From contig PXYT01000029.1 of NCBI GenBank assembly GCA_003023725.1, positions 1-43,641 on the forward strand: a DNA stretch of 43,641 nt. Direction: 5' to 3'. Shown here one piece after another: positions 17,805 through 26,496 of this stretch. The position numbers and the translations under genes were made by a program. The notes under the pieces were generated by a model. That model saw only the letters and a program-made list of their open reading frames with translations. It did no database searches and was not told the DNA's origin. This DNA is from Sulfobacillus benefaciens. Its GTDB lineage: Bacteria; Bacillota; Sulfobacillia; Sulfobacillales; Sulfobacillaceae. Position 1 is the first letter of the stretch; each line of letters starts with the position of its first letter.

Positions 17805-18494
17805 GTGAATTTTTCTCTGGGCATTAATGCCCCGCTATCCGAAAAACTGGCCGGACTTATTCGGCAAAAAATTTTTAGGGGCGAACTCAAAGCCAGGTCC
17901 CGAATTCCCCAAGATGAATTGGCAGAGGAATTTGGTGTGTCCCGAATGCCCATCCGTGAAGCTTTGTCGATTCTGAGTTACGAAGGATTAGTGATTTTAG
18001 AACCCCGTCGTGGTGCCTGGGTTGCACCGATCACGGTGGAGACGATTGATGAAACCTATTGCATGCGACAATGGGCCGAATCCAAAGCGGTCGAGCTTTC
18101 CGTACCTCACTTAACGGATCAGGATTTAGAAAATGCCCGGAAGCGCTTGATTCGGCTCGAAGAGGCGGAGGCCTCCGGCGACACAGCAGCATTTGTCGAC
18201 ATTAACAGCGAGTTTCACCAGCTCCTGCGTTCGCGTTGTCCCTGGCCCAAACTCCTGGCCTTGGTAGACACCCTATGGAATGGATTTCCTCCCCTCACTC
18301 CGCAATTCGTAGCAGGGCAAATGGCTCATGACCGATCGGAACACCGGGCCATGCTGGAAACAGCCATGAATCGCCAGGCCAAAGAAGCTGCGGATATCAT
18401 GACCCTTCACATTGAGCGATCATGGAAATCTACCCGGGATCACTTCCAGTCTTTGGGCTGGTCTGGAGAGCCGGTCGACAGAAATAGCGAATAA
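17805..18494 (+). CDS. GntR-family transcriptional regulator, FadR subfamily (FCD domain)
   Basis: The 229-residue regulator has an N-terminal winged helix (about residues 12-74: LIRQKIFRGEL, IPQDELAEEFGVSRMPIREAL, then the wing EPRRGAWV) and an all-helical FCD ligand domain. Its metal-site residues are visible as Asp132 and His138 (DINSEFH), His180 (SEHRAML) and His202 (TLHIERS). FCD regulators sense organic acids or acyl-CoA-type metabolites. GTG 17805 is chosen because AAAGGAGG lies six to seven bases upstream; the longer open frame begins at 17739 without one. The divergent neighbour is the DECR-like reductase, and the shared palindrome suggests that this regulator controls that gene and perhaps more of the acyl-CoA island. 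Confidence 0.9.
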   Translation: MNFSLGINAPLSEKLAGLIRQKIFRGELKARSRIPQDELAEEFGVSRMPIREALSILSYEGLVILEPRRGAWVAPITVETIDETYCMRQWAESKAVELSVPHLTDQDLENARKRLIRLEEAEASGDTAAFVDINSEFHQLLRSRCPWPKLLALVDTLWNGFPPLTPQFVAGQMAHDRSEHRAMLETAMNRQAKEAADIMTLHIERSWKSTRDHFQSLGWSGEPVDRNSE

Positions 18495-19298
18495 TATCTT
18501 CGTATCCGCGTTAGCATGGTTTAGTCATCGAACGACAAACCGGATCGGATTGCCTCAGGACAATACCACGAGGTGATCTATACCATGCGGCTGAGCAACG
18601 TGCTCCCGTGCATTGGACACAAGGAGATTCCCAGTTTTTTTCGATTCGTTTGGGATCCTCCTCTGTGTGGGCACTCAAACACTCCGCCCCGGTTCGCGCC
18701 ATTCGCCTCATACTTCCCTGGGAGAAGGCTCGTCATCGGTTCGTCTCTCCGGGGACGACACCCCCCCTCACGGTTCGCGGAAGCGCGCAGAGGGCGTCTC
18801 TGGAGTGGCGTAGGACGCTACCTCGCAATCTTTTCAATTATGCCCATTGCCGATCTCCTCACTTTAAAACTATACAGCTCCTCCTAGGTTGCGATGTTAA
18901 AATTACAACCCGGGAAAGCCGCTACAAATACCTCATCGAGTCAAAAGCACCAACAGAAAAATCCGGCTCCCCGCATAACGAAAGGCAAAAAACCGCATGC
19001 CTCGCGATCCGGACCTAATGCAACCAAAACCGCTCCACAATCGTCGATCATTTCCAGTAGGAGTAAACACCGCTGCGGACAGAAGAGACAAGACGGCAGA
19101 CGCACTACAGTCCACATATTTCACACAAGTGCTGTCCTGTCATCAATCCCTACCCCAAAAATTCTTGTTACGCTGCACCATTCCTTTTCTCCCCTCTTTA
19201 AAACGCGTCTAACTTAACCCATAACCAATTTGACTATATCATCATCCATTATTTACTGTCCTTAATAGCATTCAGACTGGACCTACGGTCCACTCATC
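18495..19298. other. Long intergenic region (804 bases), no supported gene
   Basis: Several overlapping open frames cross 18511-19217 on both strands, but their translations are Arg/Ser/Pro-rich or Lys-rich and have no ribosome-binding site or family motif. I see no terminator immediately after the regulator gene. The last bases contain the promoter of the rhodanese-type gene. Confidence 0.4.
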
Positions 19299-19328
19299 TT
19301 GACACCGAGGGAAATTATTATATATAAT
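19299..19328 (+). promoter_or_regulatory. Near-consensus sigma-A-type promoter of the rhodanese/MBL gene
   Basis: TTGACA at 19299-19304 and TATAAT at 19323-19328 are both perfect consensus hexamers, separated by 18 bases. The start codon at 19461 lies about 125 bases beyond the expected transcription start, leaving a sizeable untranslated leader. This is the clearest promoter in the window. Confidence 0.75.
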
Positions 19329-19460
19329 CTGGTTACGTCATTAATTGACTTCGGTTCATATTGGATAGGACTAAATGGCTATGGATGTGTCTTGACCGCC
19401 ACCCTTCCAGGACATCGAACCACAACCTTAATGCACACCAAGAGCACGAGGAGGATTCCA

Positions 19461-20591
19461 ATGAGTATAAAGTCTGTTACCGCTAAGACGGTTTTTGATG
19501 AACTGGACCAAGGCCAACCGATCGTGATTTTGGATTTACGGGCCCCATCGGAGTTTGAAGATTGGCGCATTGCGGGCCCTCACCCTGCAAAATTTTACAA
19601 TATTTTCTATGCTGATTTCTTTGAGAACGAAGAAGCGGCTGCCGCTCCGTTGCCCAAAGATCAGGAAATTACAATCGTTTGCGCAAAAGGCGGGGCTTCC
19701 GCAACCGTAGCCGAAATTTTGGATCAACTAGGTTATCAAGTCCGCCATATGGAAGGCGGTATGCTTGCATGGAGCCAATTGCACATAGTGCGTCCGGTGC
19801 CGGTGGCATCAGAAGAATTTAAGATCTGGCAAGTTAACCGTGTCGGCAAAGGATGTTTGTCTTATGTAGTTGCCGCGCACGGTGAGGGACTGATCGTGGA
19901 TCCCTCCCGGATGACACATGTATACCAGGATTTGGCTCAACAAGAAGGATTCCGAATTCGCTACGTGGTGGACACTCACATTCATGCCGACCACATTTCG
20001 GGCGGCAGAGAGCTGGCTCATGCCGCAGGCGCAACCTACCGTCTGACAGAGACCCATGCAGGCGCGCCTCTTCGCTACGAACCTTTGAATGACAAAGAAG
20101 TCCTTTCGTTAGGAGATGTCCGGGTTGAAACCTTAACCATTCATACTCCCGGTCATACACCAGAAAGCACGTCTTTTCTCATAAATGATCAGTACCTCAT
20201 TAGCGGGGACACCGTGTTCGTGGAAGGGGTGGGCCGCCCCGACTTGGGCGGAAACACCGCGAAGTGGGCCCAAGATCTCTTTGAAAGTATTCATGTGCGG
20301 TTGGCTGGTCTCCGTAACGACACCTGGGTGCTCCCGGCCCATTACCAAAGCATGGATGAGATCAAAGAACACCGCCTAGTCTTCACCACGTTCGGTCATT
20401 TGCGCAAAACCGACAAGATTAAGCGGAACTTAAGTGCTCAGCAGTTCATCCGCGACATTGTGAATGACAATAGTCCTCCGCCGCCGAACTATGAGAAGAT
20501 CGTCGATGCCAACATGGGACGAATCGACCTTGATGTCGACACGGCAAACTTTCTCGAAATCGGGCCCAATCGATGCGCGTTGGTTCACTGA
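19461..20591 (+). CDS. Rhodanese / metallo-beta-lactamase fusion (persulfide dioxygenase-like)
   Basis: The 376-residue protein has an N-terminal rhodanese domain (about 1-107), with DLRAPSEFEDWRI and a catalytic Cys74 in VCAKGGASAT. A metallo-beta-lactamase domain follows, with THIHADH (172-178), the PGHTPES histidine (232), the metal-bridging Asp in LISGDT (250) and the last His in LPAHY (294). The MBL part resembles ETHE1-type persulfide dioxygenases and glyoxalase II relatives. The rhodanese would supply or accept sulfane sulfur and the MBL would oxidise a persulfide to sulfite, fitting an organism exposed to reduced sulfur. The ATG follows GAGGAGG. Well-known fusions place the MBL domain first; here the rhodanese is N-terminal. 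Substrate specificity is inferred. Confidence 0.88.
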   Translation: MSIKSVTAKTVFDELDQGQPIVILDLRAPSEFEDWRIAGPHPAKFYNIFYADFFENEEAAAAPLPKDQEITIVCAKGGASATVAEILDQLGYQVRHMEGGMLAWSQLHIVRPVPVASEEFKIWQVNRVGKGCLSYVVAAHGEGLIVDPSRMTHVYQDLAQQEGFRIRYVVDTHIHADHISGGRELAHAAGATYRLTETHAGAPLRYEPLNDKEVLSLGDVRVETLTIHTPGHTPESTSFLINDQYLISGDTVFVEGVGRPDLGGNTAKWAQDLFESIHVRLAGLRNDTWVLPAHYQSMDEIKEHRLVFTTFGHLRKTDKIKRNLSAQQFIRDIVNDNSPPPPNYEKIVDANMGRIDLDVDTANFLEIGPNRCALVH

Positions 20592-20607
20592 TCACCCCAT
20601 TCCGCCT

Positions 20608-20629
20608 CGCGGCCTGTTTACAGGCCGCG
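20608..20629 (+). terminator. Intrinsic terminator of the rhodanese/MBL gene
   Basis: CGCGGCCTG at 20608-20616 pairs perfectly with CAGGCCGCG at 20621-20629 across a TTTA loop and is followed by ACTTTCTT. It lies 16 bases after the stop codon. Confidence 0.85.
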
Positions 20630-20780
20630 ACTTTCTTAACGCCCCCGGACCCGTCATCTATTGGCTAAGCCGAAAATCACGGAACCGCAGGGGGTTGACA
20701 AATGGTTCACCGACCACATTCCAATCTCACACGGTAGTCTGCTTGCACAGCTCAACCCCGCAGCGATTCGCCTAGATGAC

Positions 20781-21935
20781 CTAATCCGCGCCATATTCTG
20801 TAGGAACCAACAAGACCGGAACCAGGGAGTGCGCACTTACGTACCGGGAGGCACTTTCCTGCCAGTAGGCAGGAATATCGTTTCGATGCCTGTTTCCCAT
20901 GACGATCATACTCGCATGCACATGTTGAGAAAATTCAACGAGAGTCGGTCCTGCCTCTCCTTCCAGCACCGTGATTTGATTCTGAAACTTCCCCGCTGTC
21001 AAGAGGTTCTCCGCCATCATGTGTTGATGCTGCCAATATTGCCGGTCCGTTTTCTGAATTTCTTCGGCATGGTATGATTCGGGCAAAACGGTCACTAAAT
21101 GAATGACGGAACCTTCTTGGATGAAGCGGTTAATCCAGGAGGCCCCCCTGAGCGAGGTTAGCGACCCGTCGATTCCCCACACAATCGCATGAGGATTATT
21201 CGAGACCAATAAGTTTCCCTGAGCCGGTGCCTTTACTCCCGTTAAGAGAACTACCAGATCGCCAAGCCATTGGTGAACCGACAGTTTGATGAGGCCCAAG
21301 CGCATGGCCTCGGTCCGCAATTCCTGCATAGAAGGGGCATGCTGCAAAGAGACTGCCAGCCATTGATACGGATTGAGTTTCGGTCCAGATATTCTTGCAG
21401 TAATAGCATTTAATCCCTGGCGGGCCATAATGCCCAATCGCGTCAATGGTTGCACCATTTCGAGAATCGTAAGTTGCCCTCCTACTTTCAACACGCGCAT
21501 CATTTCCTGCAATCCTTTCGTCCAGTCTCCCATGTTGCGTAAAGAGAATTGCGCGCTGACTCGGTCAAACGTCTCGCTGCCAAATGGCAGCTGTTCACCG
21601 GATCCATGCACCCACTGAATCGGTCCAGCATTCGCCGGAATGGGCGCGGTTCTAGCCACATCCAACATGCCGTTTGCGGGATCAAGACCCGTGACGCGAC
21701 CTTGGGGCCCCAATTTTAACGCGATCTGGCGGGTGACCGTTCCGGTTCCGCAGCCCACATCCAACACATGAAGGCTCCCAGACAATTGCATACGTTCTAC
21801 GGCAACATGATGCCAAGCACGAATGCCACCCGCCGAAAGCAAATCACTCCACCGATCATAGTGGGGGGAAATCACGTCGAATAATGCCGGAGTTGCGGAT
21901 TTGGGTGCCTTCTTCTGGTCTTCATTGCTTGACAT
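20781..21935 (-). CDS. UbiE-like SAM methyltransferase fused to a UspA-type domain
   Basis: This 384-residue protein joins two domains. Residues about 15-235 are a class I methyltransferase of the UbiE/MenG type: FDVISPHYDRWSDLLS, motif I VLDVGCGTGTV (57-67), GLDPANGMLDVAR (83-95), and AQFSLRNMGDWTKGLQEMMRVLKVGG. Residues about 248-378 are a universal-stress-protein-like domain beginning AIVWGIDGS and ending SLVPVLLVP. The ATP-binding motif of classical UspA, G-x2-G-x9-G-S/T, is degraded: MGNRHRND lacks the second Gly and the serine loop reads ESAS. The methyl acceptor is unknown; a quinone-like or lipid substrate is only a family guess. The Usp part may sense or regulate. AAAAGGGG precedes the start. 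The gene is convergent with the rhodanese/MBL gene. Confidence 0.88.
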   Translation of the reverse strand: MSSNEDQKKAPKSATPALFDVISPHYDRWSDLLSAGGIRAWHHVAVERMQLSGSLHVLDVGCGTGTVTRQIALKLGPQGRVTGLDPANGMLDVARTAPIPANAGPIQWVHGSGEQLPFGSETFDRVSAQFSLRNMGDWTKGLQEMMRVLKVGGQLTILEMVQPLTRLGIMARQGLNAITARISGPKLNPYQWLAVSLQHAPSMQELRTEAMRLGLIKLSVHQWLGDLVVLLTGVKAPAQGNLLVSNNPHAIVWGIDGSLTSLRGASWINRFIQEGSVIHLVTVLPESYHAEEIQKTDRQYWQHQHMMAENLLTAGKFQNQITVLEGEAGPTLVEFSQHVHASMIVMGNRHRNDIPAYWQESASRYVSAHSLVPVLLVPTEYGAD

Positions 21936-22779
21936 AACTAGGACCCCTTTTTACAATCTGTCAATCATTTGTGCTCACATTTTTAGATTGTCACATCATA
22001 CTTTACCTGCTAGGAAACCCAGGGAACAGGACTAAAAGGATCTTCCTGAACGTCCACTTGACCTGAGTTCAGGGGGCGTATCGTTCCGAATGGCCGTTGG
22101 ACATTCGAGCTACCCAAAACTCAAAACACTGCATGGTCGGCGCCGGCTTGCATTCCCAGGCGCTCTTCATTCAATTTTCCCGATTTCTGGTCCTTCTCTG
22201 CCGTGCCGCCCATATGGACATCGTGCCCTGACTCCTCCTCGAGCTACGAAGATTCTTTATAAAATAAACAGCCATTTCCTTGACCCTCGGTGCCAAAAGA
22301 CGGGACGAGGCGAGAGGGTATGAACCCAGTAGAAATCCTCTTGTCATCCAGAGGGCTTTTCTGTTGGGAATTAACTAGGGTGGCAGAACCCTCCGGCCTT
22401 TCCATCAGGCAGGATTCTGGAAGGAACGCGCCCGGGACAACCCTCTCTTCTCGTTTCGATCTCCTGGTTTCTATGGGTCGACCCCCGGTAACTGAACAAC
22501 AGCTGCAGAGACTCTTTAATACCGCCGCGTGCCACAACGCACTTTATCAGACAGGGTTCAGTACTCCAAAGATCTCCGAAACCAGCACCCCAGGAGTCCG
22601 TCCACCTCAATATCCCGGTAGCCAGGAGTCCTCCCCCGAGCTAATAAAATCAATAAAAGGGCATTTACGCCGCGCACGAAATTTATTCTTTGGGGGAACG
22701 AGGATCGCCAGGCCGGCCGAACCCCTTAATGGCACCGGAGTGATGAAAGAGCCGCAACAATGGCGAGAGCAAATCATGG
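21936..22779. other. Long intergenic region (844 bases), no supported gene
   Basis: A 172-codon plus-strand frame (22290-22808) starts without a ribosome-binding site, runs into the end of the FabL-like gene on the opposite strand and shows no family motif; I do not call it. The region contains small hairpins, for example AGGGT/AACCCT near 22377. The promoter of the methyltransferase-UspA gene should lie in the A+T-rich bases 21945-22010. Confidence 0.4.
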
Positions 22780-23553
22780 CTAGATCTCTACCGCAGATCG
22801 CAAGGTGAGCCCGCCATCCACAACCAAGGTCTGCCCCGTCACATAAGAACCCGCGGGAGAACAAAAAAACCGTATCACATCCGCGACTTCCGAAGGATCC
22901 GCCATCCGACCCAAAGGGACGGCATCACGGACGCGTTCCTTGATGTCGTCCCATGCTGCTCCGCAGTAAAATTTGGCAGAGTCCGTTTCCACGAAACCGG
23001 GGCACACAGCATTGACCAAAATCCCGCGGTCGGCCAATTCGGTGGCCCAGTAGCGAACCAACGCCTCCAGGGCCGCCTTGGCAGGGCCCAACACCCCGTG
23101 GCGAGGCAAAAAGCGCATGCTGTCGAATCCCGACACCGCAACAATGCGCCCTCCTTCCCCCATCCATGGGACCACTTCCTGAACTGCGACAATAAAACCA
23201 TCGACGGTAATGGCCATGGTTCGGTGAATATTATGCAGTTTCACATCTTCTAACGGCTTAAAGGCCGTTGCGGCGGCATTGGCAACAAAAATATCCAATT
23301 TGCCAAAGGTTCGCCCCGTTTTCTCCACCATTTCCCTTATTTCGTCCGGATCCTCTAAATCCGCTTGACACAACAAGGCATCGCCTCCGCATTCGCGTAC
23401 CGCCCTAGCCACGTCTTCAGCCCGTTCCCGGTTGCGGCGAAAATTAATCGCCACCGAAGCTCCTCCCTCGGCCAAAAGGATGGCTAGCGCTCGGCCAATG
23501 CCCCGCGACGCCCCGGTAATCAGGACCGTTTTACCTTGGAATGGTCTATCCAT
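22780..23553 (-). CDS. FabL-like short-chain dehydrogenase with a His in place of the catalytic Tyr
   Basis: This 257-residue SDR has TGASRGIGRA (13-22), the NADPH-type NFRRNRERAEDVA, NAAA (92-95) and a C-terminal TGQTLVVDGG. The region HGVLGPAKAALEALVRYWATEL closely follows FabL-type enoyl-ACP reductases, which use Tyr-x6-Lys. Here the pattern is His152-x6-Lys159, so the proton-donating tyrosine is missing while the lysine is kept. It may be a reductase using another donor, an altered specificity, or an inactive relative. ATG 23553 follows GGAGGGTGAGG. It is the last gene of a minus-strand run (BadI-like, crotonase, this SDR), 110 bases after the crotonase stop, and is probably co-transcribed with it. 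The acyl substrate is unknown. Confidence 0.85.
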   Translation of the reverse strand: MDRPFQGKTVLITGASRGIGRALAILLAEGGASVAINFRRNRERAEDVARAVRECGGDALLCQADLEDPDEIREMVEKTGRTFGKLDIFVANAAATAFKPLEDVKLHNIHRTMAITVDGFIVAVQEVVPWMGEGGRIVAVSGFDSMRFLPRHGVLGPAKAALEALVRYWATELADRGILVNAVCPGFVETDSAKFYCGAAWDDIKERVRDAVPLGRMADPSEVADVIRFFCSPAGSYVTGQTLVVDGGLTLRSAVEI

Positions 23554-23663
23554 CCGTCTGCCTCACCCTCCTGGGTCGTAACTCGCTGTGCATAACGCGA
23601 AGAGGCCGGACATTCGCAGCCTTCATGAGTGCCCGCCCCCTCATATTATGCCAAAATCACGGA

Positions 23664-24446
23664 TCAACGTCCCAAAAATTTTGGCTGATCTTTGTGCAAA
23701 AAGGCGTCAATCCCAATTTGGCAATCCTCGGAAAGGAAATAACGGGAGGCAGTGCGAACCTCCATGTCCAAACCGGTATCCAAATCCACCCCTAACCCCC
23801 GGTCAACGAGATATTTAATGTTGAGCAATCCGAAAGGGCTCTTCTCACTCAGACGTTGGGCCATAGAGAGCACAGTTTGATCCAGCTTCTCCGTCGGAAC
23901 GGCTTCGTTCACCAGGCCCCAGTCATGAGCTATCTGACCCGTAACCCATGCTCCCGAATACAACAGCCACTTGGCCCGGCGTTCGCCAATCAGCCGCGGA
24001 AGGCGTTGGGTACTTCCGCCTCCCGGTATGAGTCCGAAATTCGTATGCTGATCGCCTATCTTGCAATCCAGCGTGGCCACCGCCAAATCACAGGCCATCA
24101 TGAGTTCTAGCCCGCCGGCCAGAACATAGCCATGAACCCGGGCAATGGAGGGTTTGGAACAGGTGGCTAAACGGTTGATACTGCGGTACCACCGGCGAAG
24201 AAATTGTTCCGTCGTAATAGGGTTAGCCCGGTCCAAAGGAATGGCATTGAGATCCGCCCCCGTTGAAAACGCCTTCCCGTTTCCTTGGATAATCACTGCC
24301 CGGACCTGGGGATCCTCTTCAATCTGATTGACATAACGCTCCAACAGTTCCATCATTTCGGGGTTTAAACTGTTCAGTTTTTCGGGACGGTTAAGCGTGA
24401 TAATCGCAATAGAACCTTCCTGGTTATATAATAACGGTATCGTCAT
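23664..24446 (-). CDS. Enoyl-CoA hydratase/isomerase family protein
   Basis: The 260-residue crotonase has IITLNRPEKLNSLNPEM, the oxyanion-hole segments FSTGADLNAI and VHGYVLAGGLELMMACDL, then GLIPGGGSTQRLPRLIG. The first catalytic glutamate (Glu144 of rat hydratase) is present in AGGLEL, while the second (Glu164) is aligned with His. One-glutamate crotonases are often isomerases or have other acyl-CoA activities, so the exact reaction is open. The C-terminus ends KDQPKFLGR. ATG 24446 is preferred to the upstream in-frame start because AAAGGA sits eight bases before it and the family's usual N-terminus begins there. The FabL-like SDR gene follows on the same strand after 110 bases. Confidence 0.88.
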   Translation of the reverse strand: MTIPLLYNQEGSIAIITLNRPEKLNSLNPEMMELLERYVNQIEEDPQVRAVIIQGNGKAFSTGADLNAIPLDRANPITTEQFLRRWYRSINRLATCSKPSIARVHGYVLAGGLELMMACDLAVATLDCKIGDQHTNFGLIPGGGSTQRLPRLIGERRAKWLLYSGAWVTGQIAHDWGLVNEAVPTEKLDQTVLSMAQRLSEKSPFGLLNIKYLVDRGLGVDLDTGLDMEVRTASRYFLSEDCQIGIDAFLHKDQPKFLGR

Positions 24447-25093
24447 AGTAGATTCCTTTCTGAAAAGTGTCGGAAGGGCCGCGCACGGGATCTTCACCAA
24501 AACGGAGACATTCAGGGACAAGTCCCATCAGAAGCGCTATGGACCTTCCATCAGTGTTCGGGCACCAAAATAGTTTTTGACAATCCTCTCGCGCAAGGCT
24601 GAAATAGCTGGCGGCAGTCTGATCTAATCCAACACCCAATCCATGGTGTTATCACCAGTTTTTCTGTAACCAAAGACACAAGAAGCGGTGCTCTGAGCGC
24701 CTCAACAGGGGTGAAGTGGGACATGACAATGCCGTGCGATCCCCCTTTCAGTGCGATCGGGCCCTTTTTGCGCAAGACGAGGCCCTCCCAGTCGCCTAGG
24801 TGCCCACGTCTTGCCCAAGTGCGGAACCGCCCTTGCAGCTCTTCACGCCCAGCTGAACTCACCCGATTCTAGGAGTCGGGAGCGCGAACCCTCGTCCCTG
24901 GCGCCGCTACCCGAGCAATCTGAGTCCAAGAAGGCTGTCCGAGACAGCAAGCCTGCCGCAACATAGGACAACGGATGACATAATTTCTACCCTGAGAGCT
25001 CAAGGTTTTGATGCCGTTCGCAACCCCGCCATCGCTCGAGGCAATACGCTGGTTCCTCTCACTTCTTTCGGTCTTCTTGGTTACATGCCCCCT
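24447..25093. other. Long intergenic region (647 bases), possible remnant
   Basis: A minus-strand frame at 24551-24862 contains GHLGDWEGLVLRKKGPIALKG, faintly like the GDWEGD segment of IS30-family transposases, but there are no supporting residues downstream and the frame has no start signal. Otherwise I see only short frames on both strands. The gap separates the BadI-like gene from the crotonase gene. Confidence 0.35.
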
Positions 25094-25891
25094 CTATTTG
25101 CGGAATTTTGAAAAATCAGGAGGTCTTTTCTCCACAAAGGCATTGCGACCTTCCAAGGCCTCCTCCGTATGGTAAAACATGGCCAGACTTCCCATGGCAA
25201 TTTGCGAAATCCCAGCGATGGTCGCACTGTCCGCATTAAAGGAGTATTTCAGCATTTTGAGGGCAGTCGGACTCTTCTCAAGAATTTTTCGGCACCACCG
25301 GTCCACTTCCTCCTGCAACTGCTCGTGTGGCACCACCTTATTGACGAGACCCATCTCCTTCGCCTCTTCAGCCGTGTATTGGTCGCACAGGTACCAAATT
25401 TCTCTGGCCTTTTTCTCTCCCACAATGCGACTTAAATAAGCCGTACCGAATCCGGCATCGTAACTTCCGACCTTAGGACCACTCTGGCCAAATTTTGCCC
25501 GTTCCGAAGCAATGCTCAAATCGCACAAAACTTGCAAAACATTGCCCCCTCCGATGGCATAGCCATTCACAGCTGCGATCACCGGTTTGGGAATGTCGCG
25601 GATAACCCCGTGCAGAGTCTCCACTTCAAGCCCGATTCCTCCCCCAAGACCGCCGGATTTGTCATATCCCTCGCCACTGCGCTGTTTCTGATCGCCACCC
25701 GCACAAAAAGCCTTGTCGCCGGCACCGGTCAGCACTACAACTCCAATCCGGTTATCGTCCCAGGCATCGCGAAAGGCCCAAGTCATTTCGTCAACCGTGC
25801 GTGCGCGAAACGCATTGTAGACCTCAGGACGGTTGATCGTGATTTTAGCCACACCATGATCTTTTTGGTACACAATGTCACCCAAATCCAT
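25094..25891 (-). CDS. BadI/MenB-subfamily crotonase, probably 2-ketocyclohexanecarboxyl-CoA hydrolase-like
   Basis: The 265-residue protein has the MenB/BadI architecture: [79 protein letters not shown] and the terminal [12 protein letters not shown]. MenB makes 1,4-dihydroxy-2-naphthoyl-CoA; BadI opens 2-ketocyclohexane-1-carboxyl-CoA to pimelyl-CoA. The Asn in GGGNVL (His in MenB), the loop leading into [14 protein letters not shown], and [23 protein letters not shown] favour BadI, while GDQKQR is MenB-like. No men genes lie nearby. The conserved Ser-Tyr-Asp of the MenB/BadI class is present (GSYDAG). A GAGGAGGAG precedes ATG 25891. With the ligase, reductases and crotonases nearby, an alicyclic acyl-CoA role fits, but MenB-like or other dicarboxylate chemistry is not excluded. 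Confidence 0.72.
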   Translation of the reverse strand: MDLGDIVYQKDHGVAKITINRPEVYNAFRARTVDEMTWAFRDAWDDNRIGVVVLTGAGDKAFCAGGDQKQRSGEGYDKSGGLGGGIGLEVETLHGVIRDIPKPVIAAVNGYAIGGGNVLQVLCDLSIASERAKFGQSGPKVGSYDAGFGTAYLSRIVGEKKAREIWYLCDQYTAEEAKEMGLVNKVVPHEQLQEEVDRWCRKILEKSPTALKMLKYSFNADSATIAGISQIAMGSLAMFYHTEEALEGRNAFVEKRPPDFSKFRK

Positions 25892-26496
25892 ACCTTTCTC
25901 CTCCTCGCATTTAGCCAGGCCCTGAACACGGAATTTCTGCCCGCCCCGCTAACTGGTGCCGTTCCCTTTAGACCCCACGGTCGACCGCAGGGATAACCCG
26001 GCAGATCAGCATGCGAGATTCTAGCACAACCAAGGACTTTTGAGGTGATGTGTCTTCGCAGCCGCGCATCAGTTTTACCACGCCAATTTGCCGGAATTAC
26101 GCCATTAAGTGTAAGGATAATTTTGTTATTTATCAATATTGCGAATACTAAATAGGCTCCCATCCTCAATACTGTCCAGGCGTATGCTGGGTTGCCAAAA
26201 CACGACAAGCCGCTTTTGCGGGTGTGTTTGTGGTCTAGCCAAAGAATTCCCGACCATGAAAACGAAAGCAAACACCCAGTTTTTTCCGTGCAAGTTATTA
26301 AGTTTCTTTCCCACTGCCAGGAATTTTTCCCAGAGATCCCGACCATGTGGACTCTGCGACGTTATTGCCAATATGAGACAGAGCGTGATGCTCCCCTCTT
26401 CGCCGGGAATTTGGTCCGCCAGGCATTCGGCCTGGCGCCTCAAGATCGCCTGCCCAATCATTGTCCTGGAAAAAGGGGAGAGCATCGCGCTTGCAA
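25892..26496. other. Intergenic (605 bases), no supported gene
   Basis: This gap separates the BadI-like gene from the end of yhaN. Frames on both strands are short or lack ribosome-binding sites. The region next to 25892 should contain the BadI-like gene's promoter; TAGAAT on the minus strand near 26025 is a possible -10 without a clear -35. A small CCGC-TTTT-GCGG hairpin lies near 26212. Confidence 0.4.

Noticed and set aside
22290-22808. 172-codon plus-strand frame and a GGGTGG-containing hairpin that recalls a T-box
   Set aside because: No ribosome-binding site or family motif; the T-box consensus is not matched and no plus-strand gene follows.
24551-24862. GDWEG motif resembling IS30 transposase
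   Set aside because: Isolated five-residue match without the rest of the catalytic domain.
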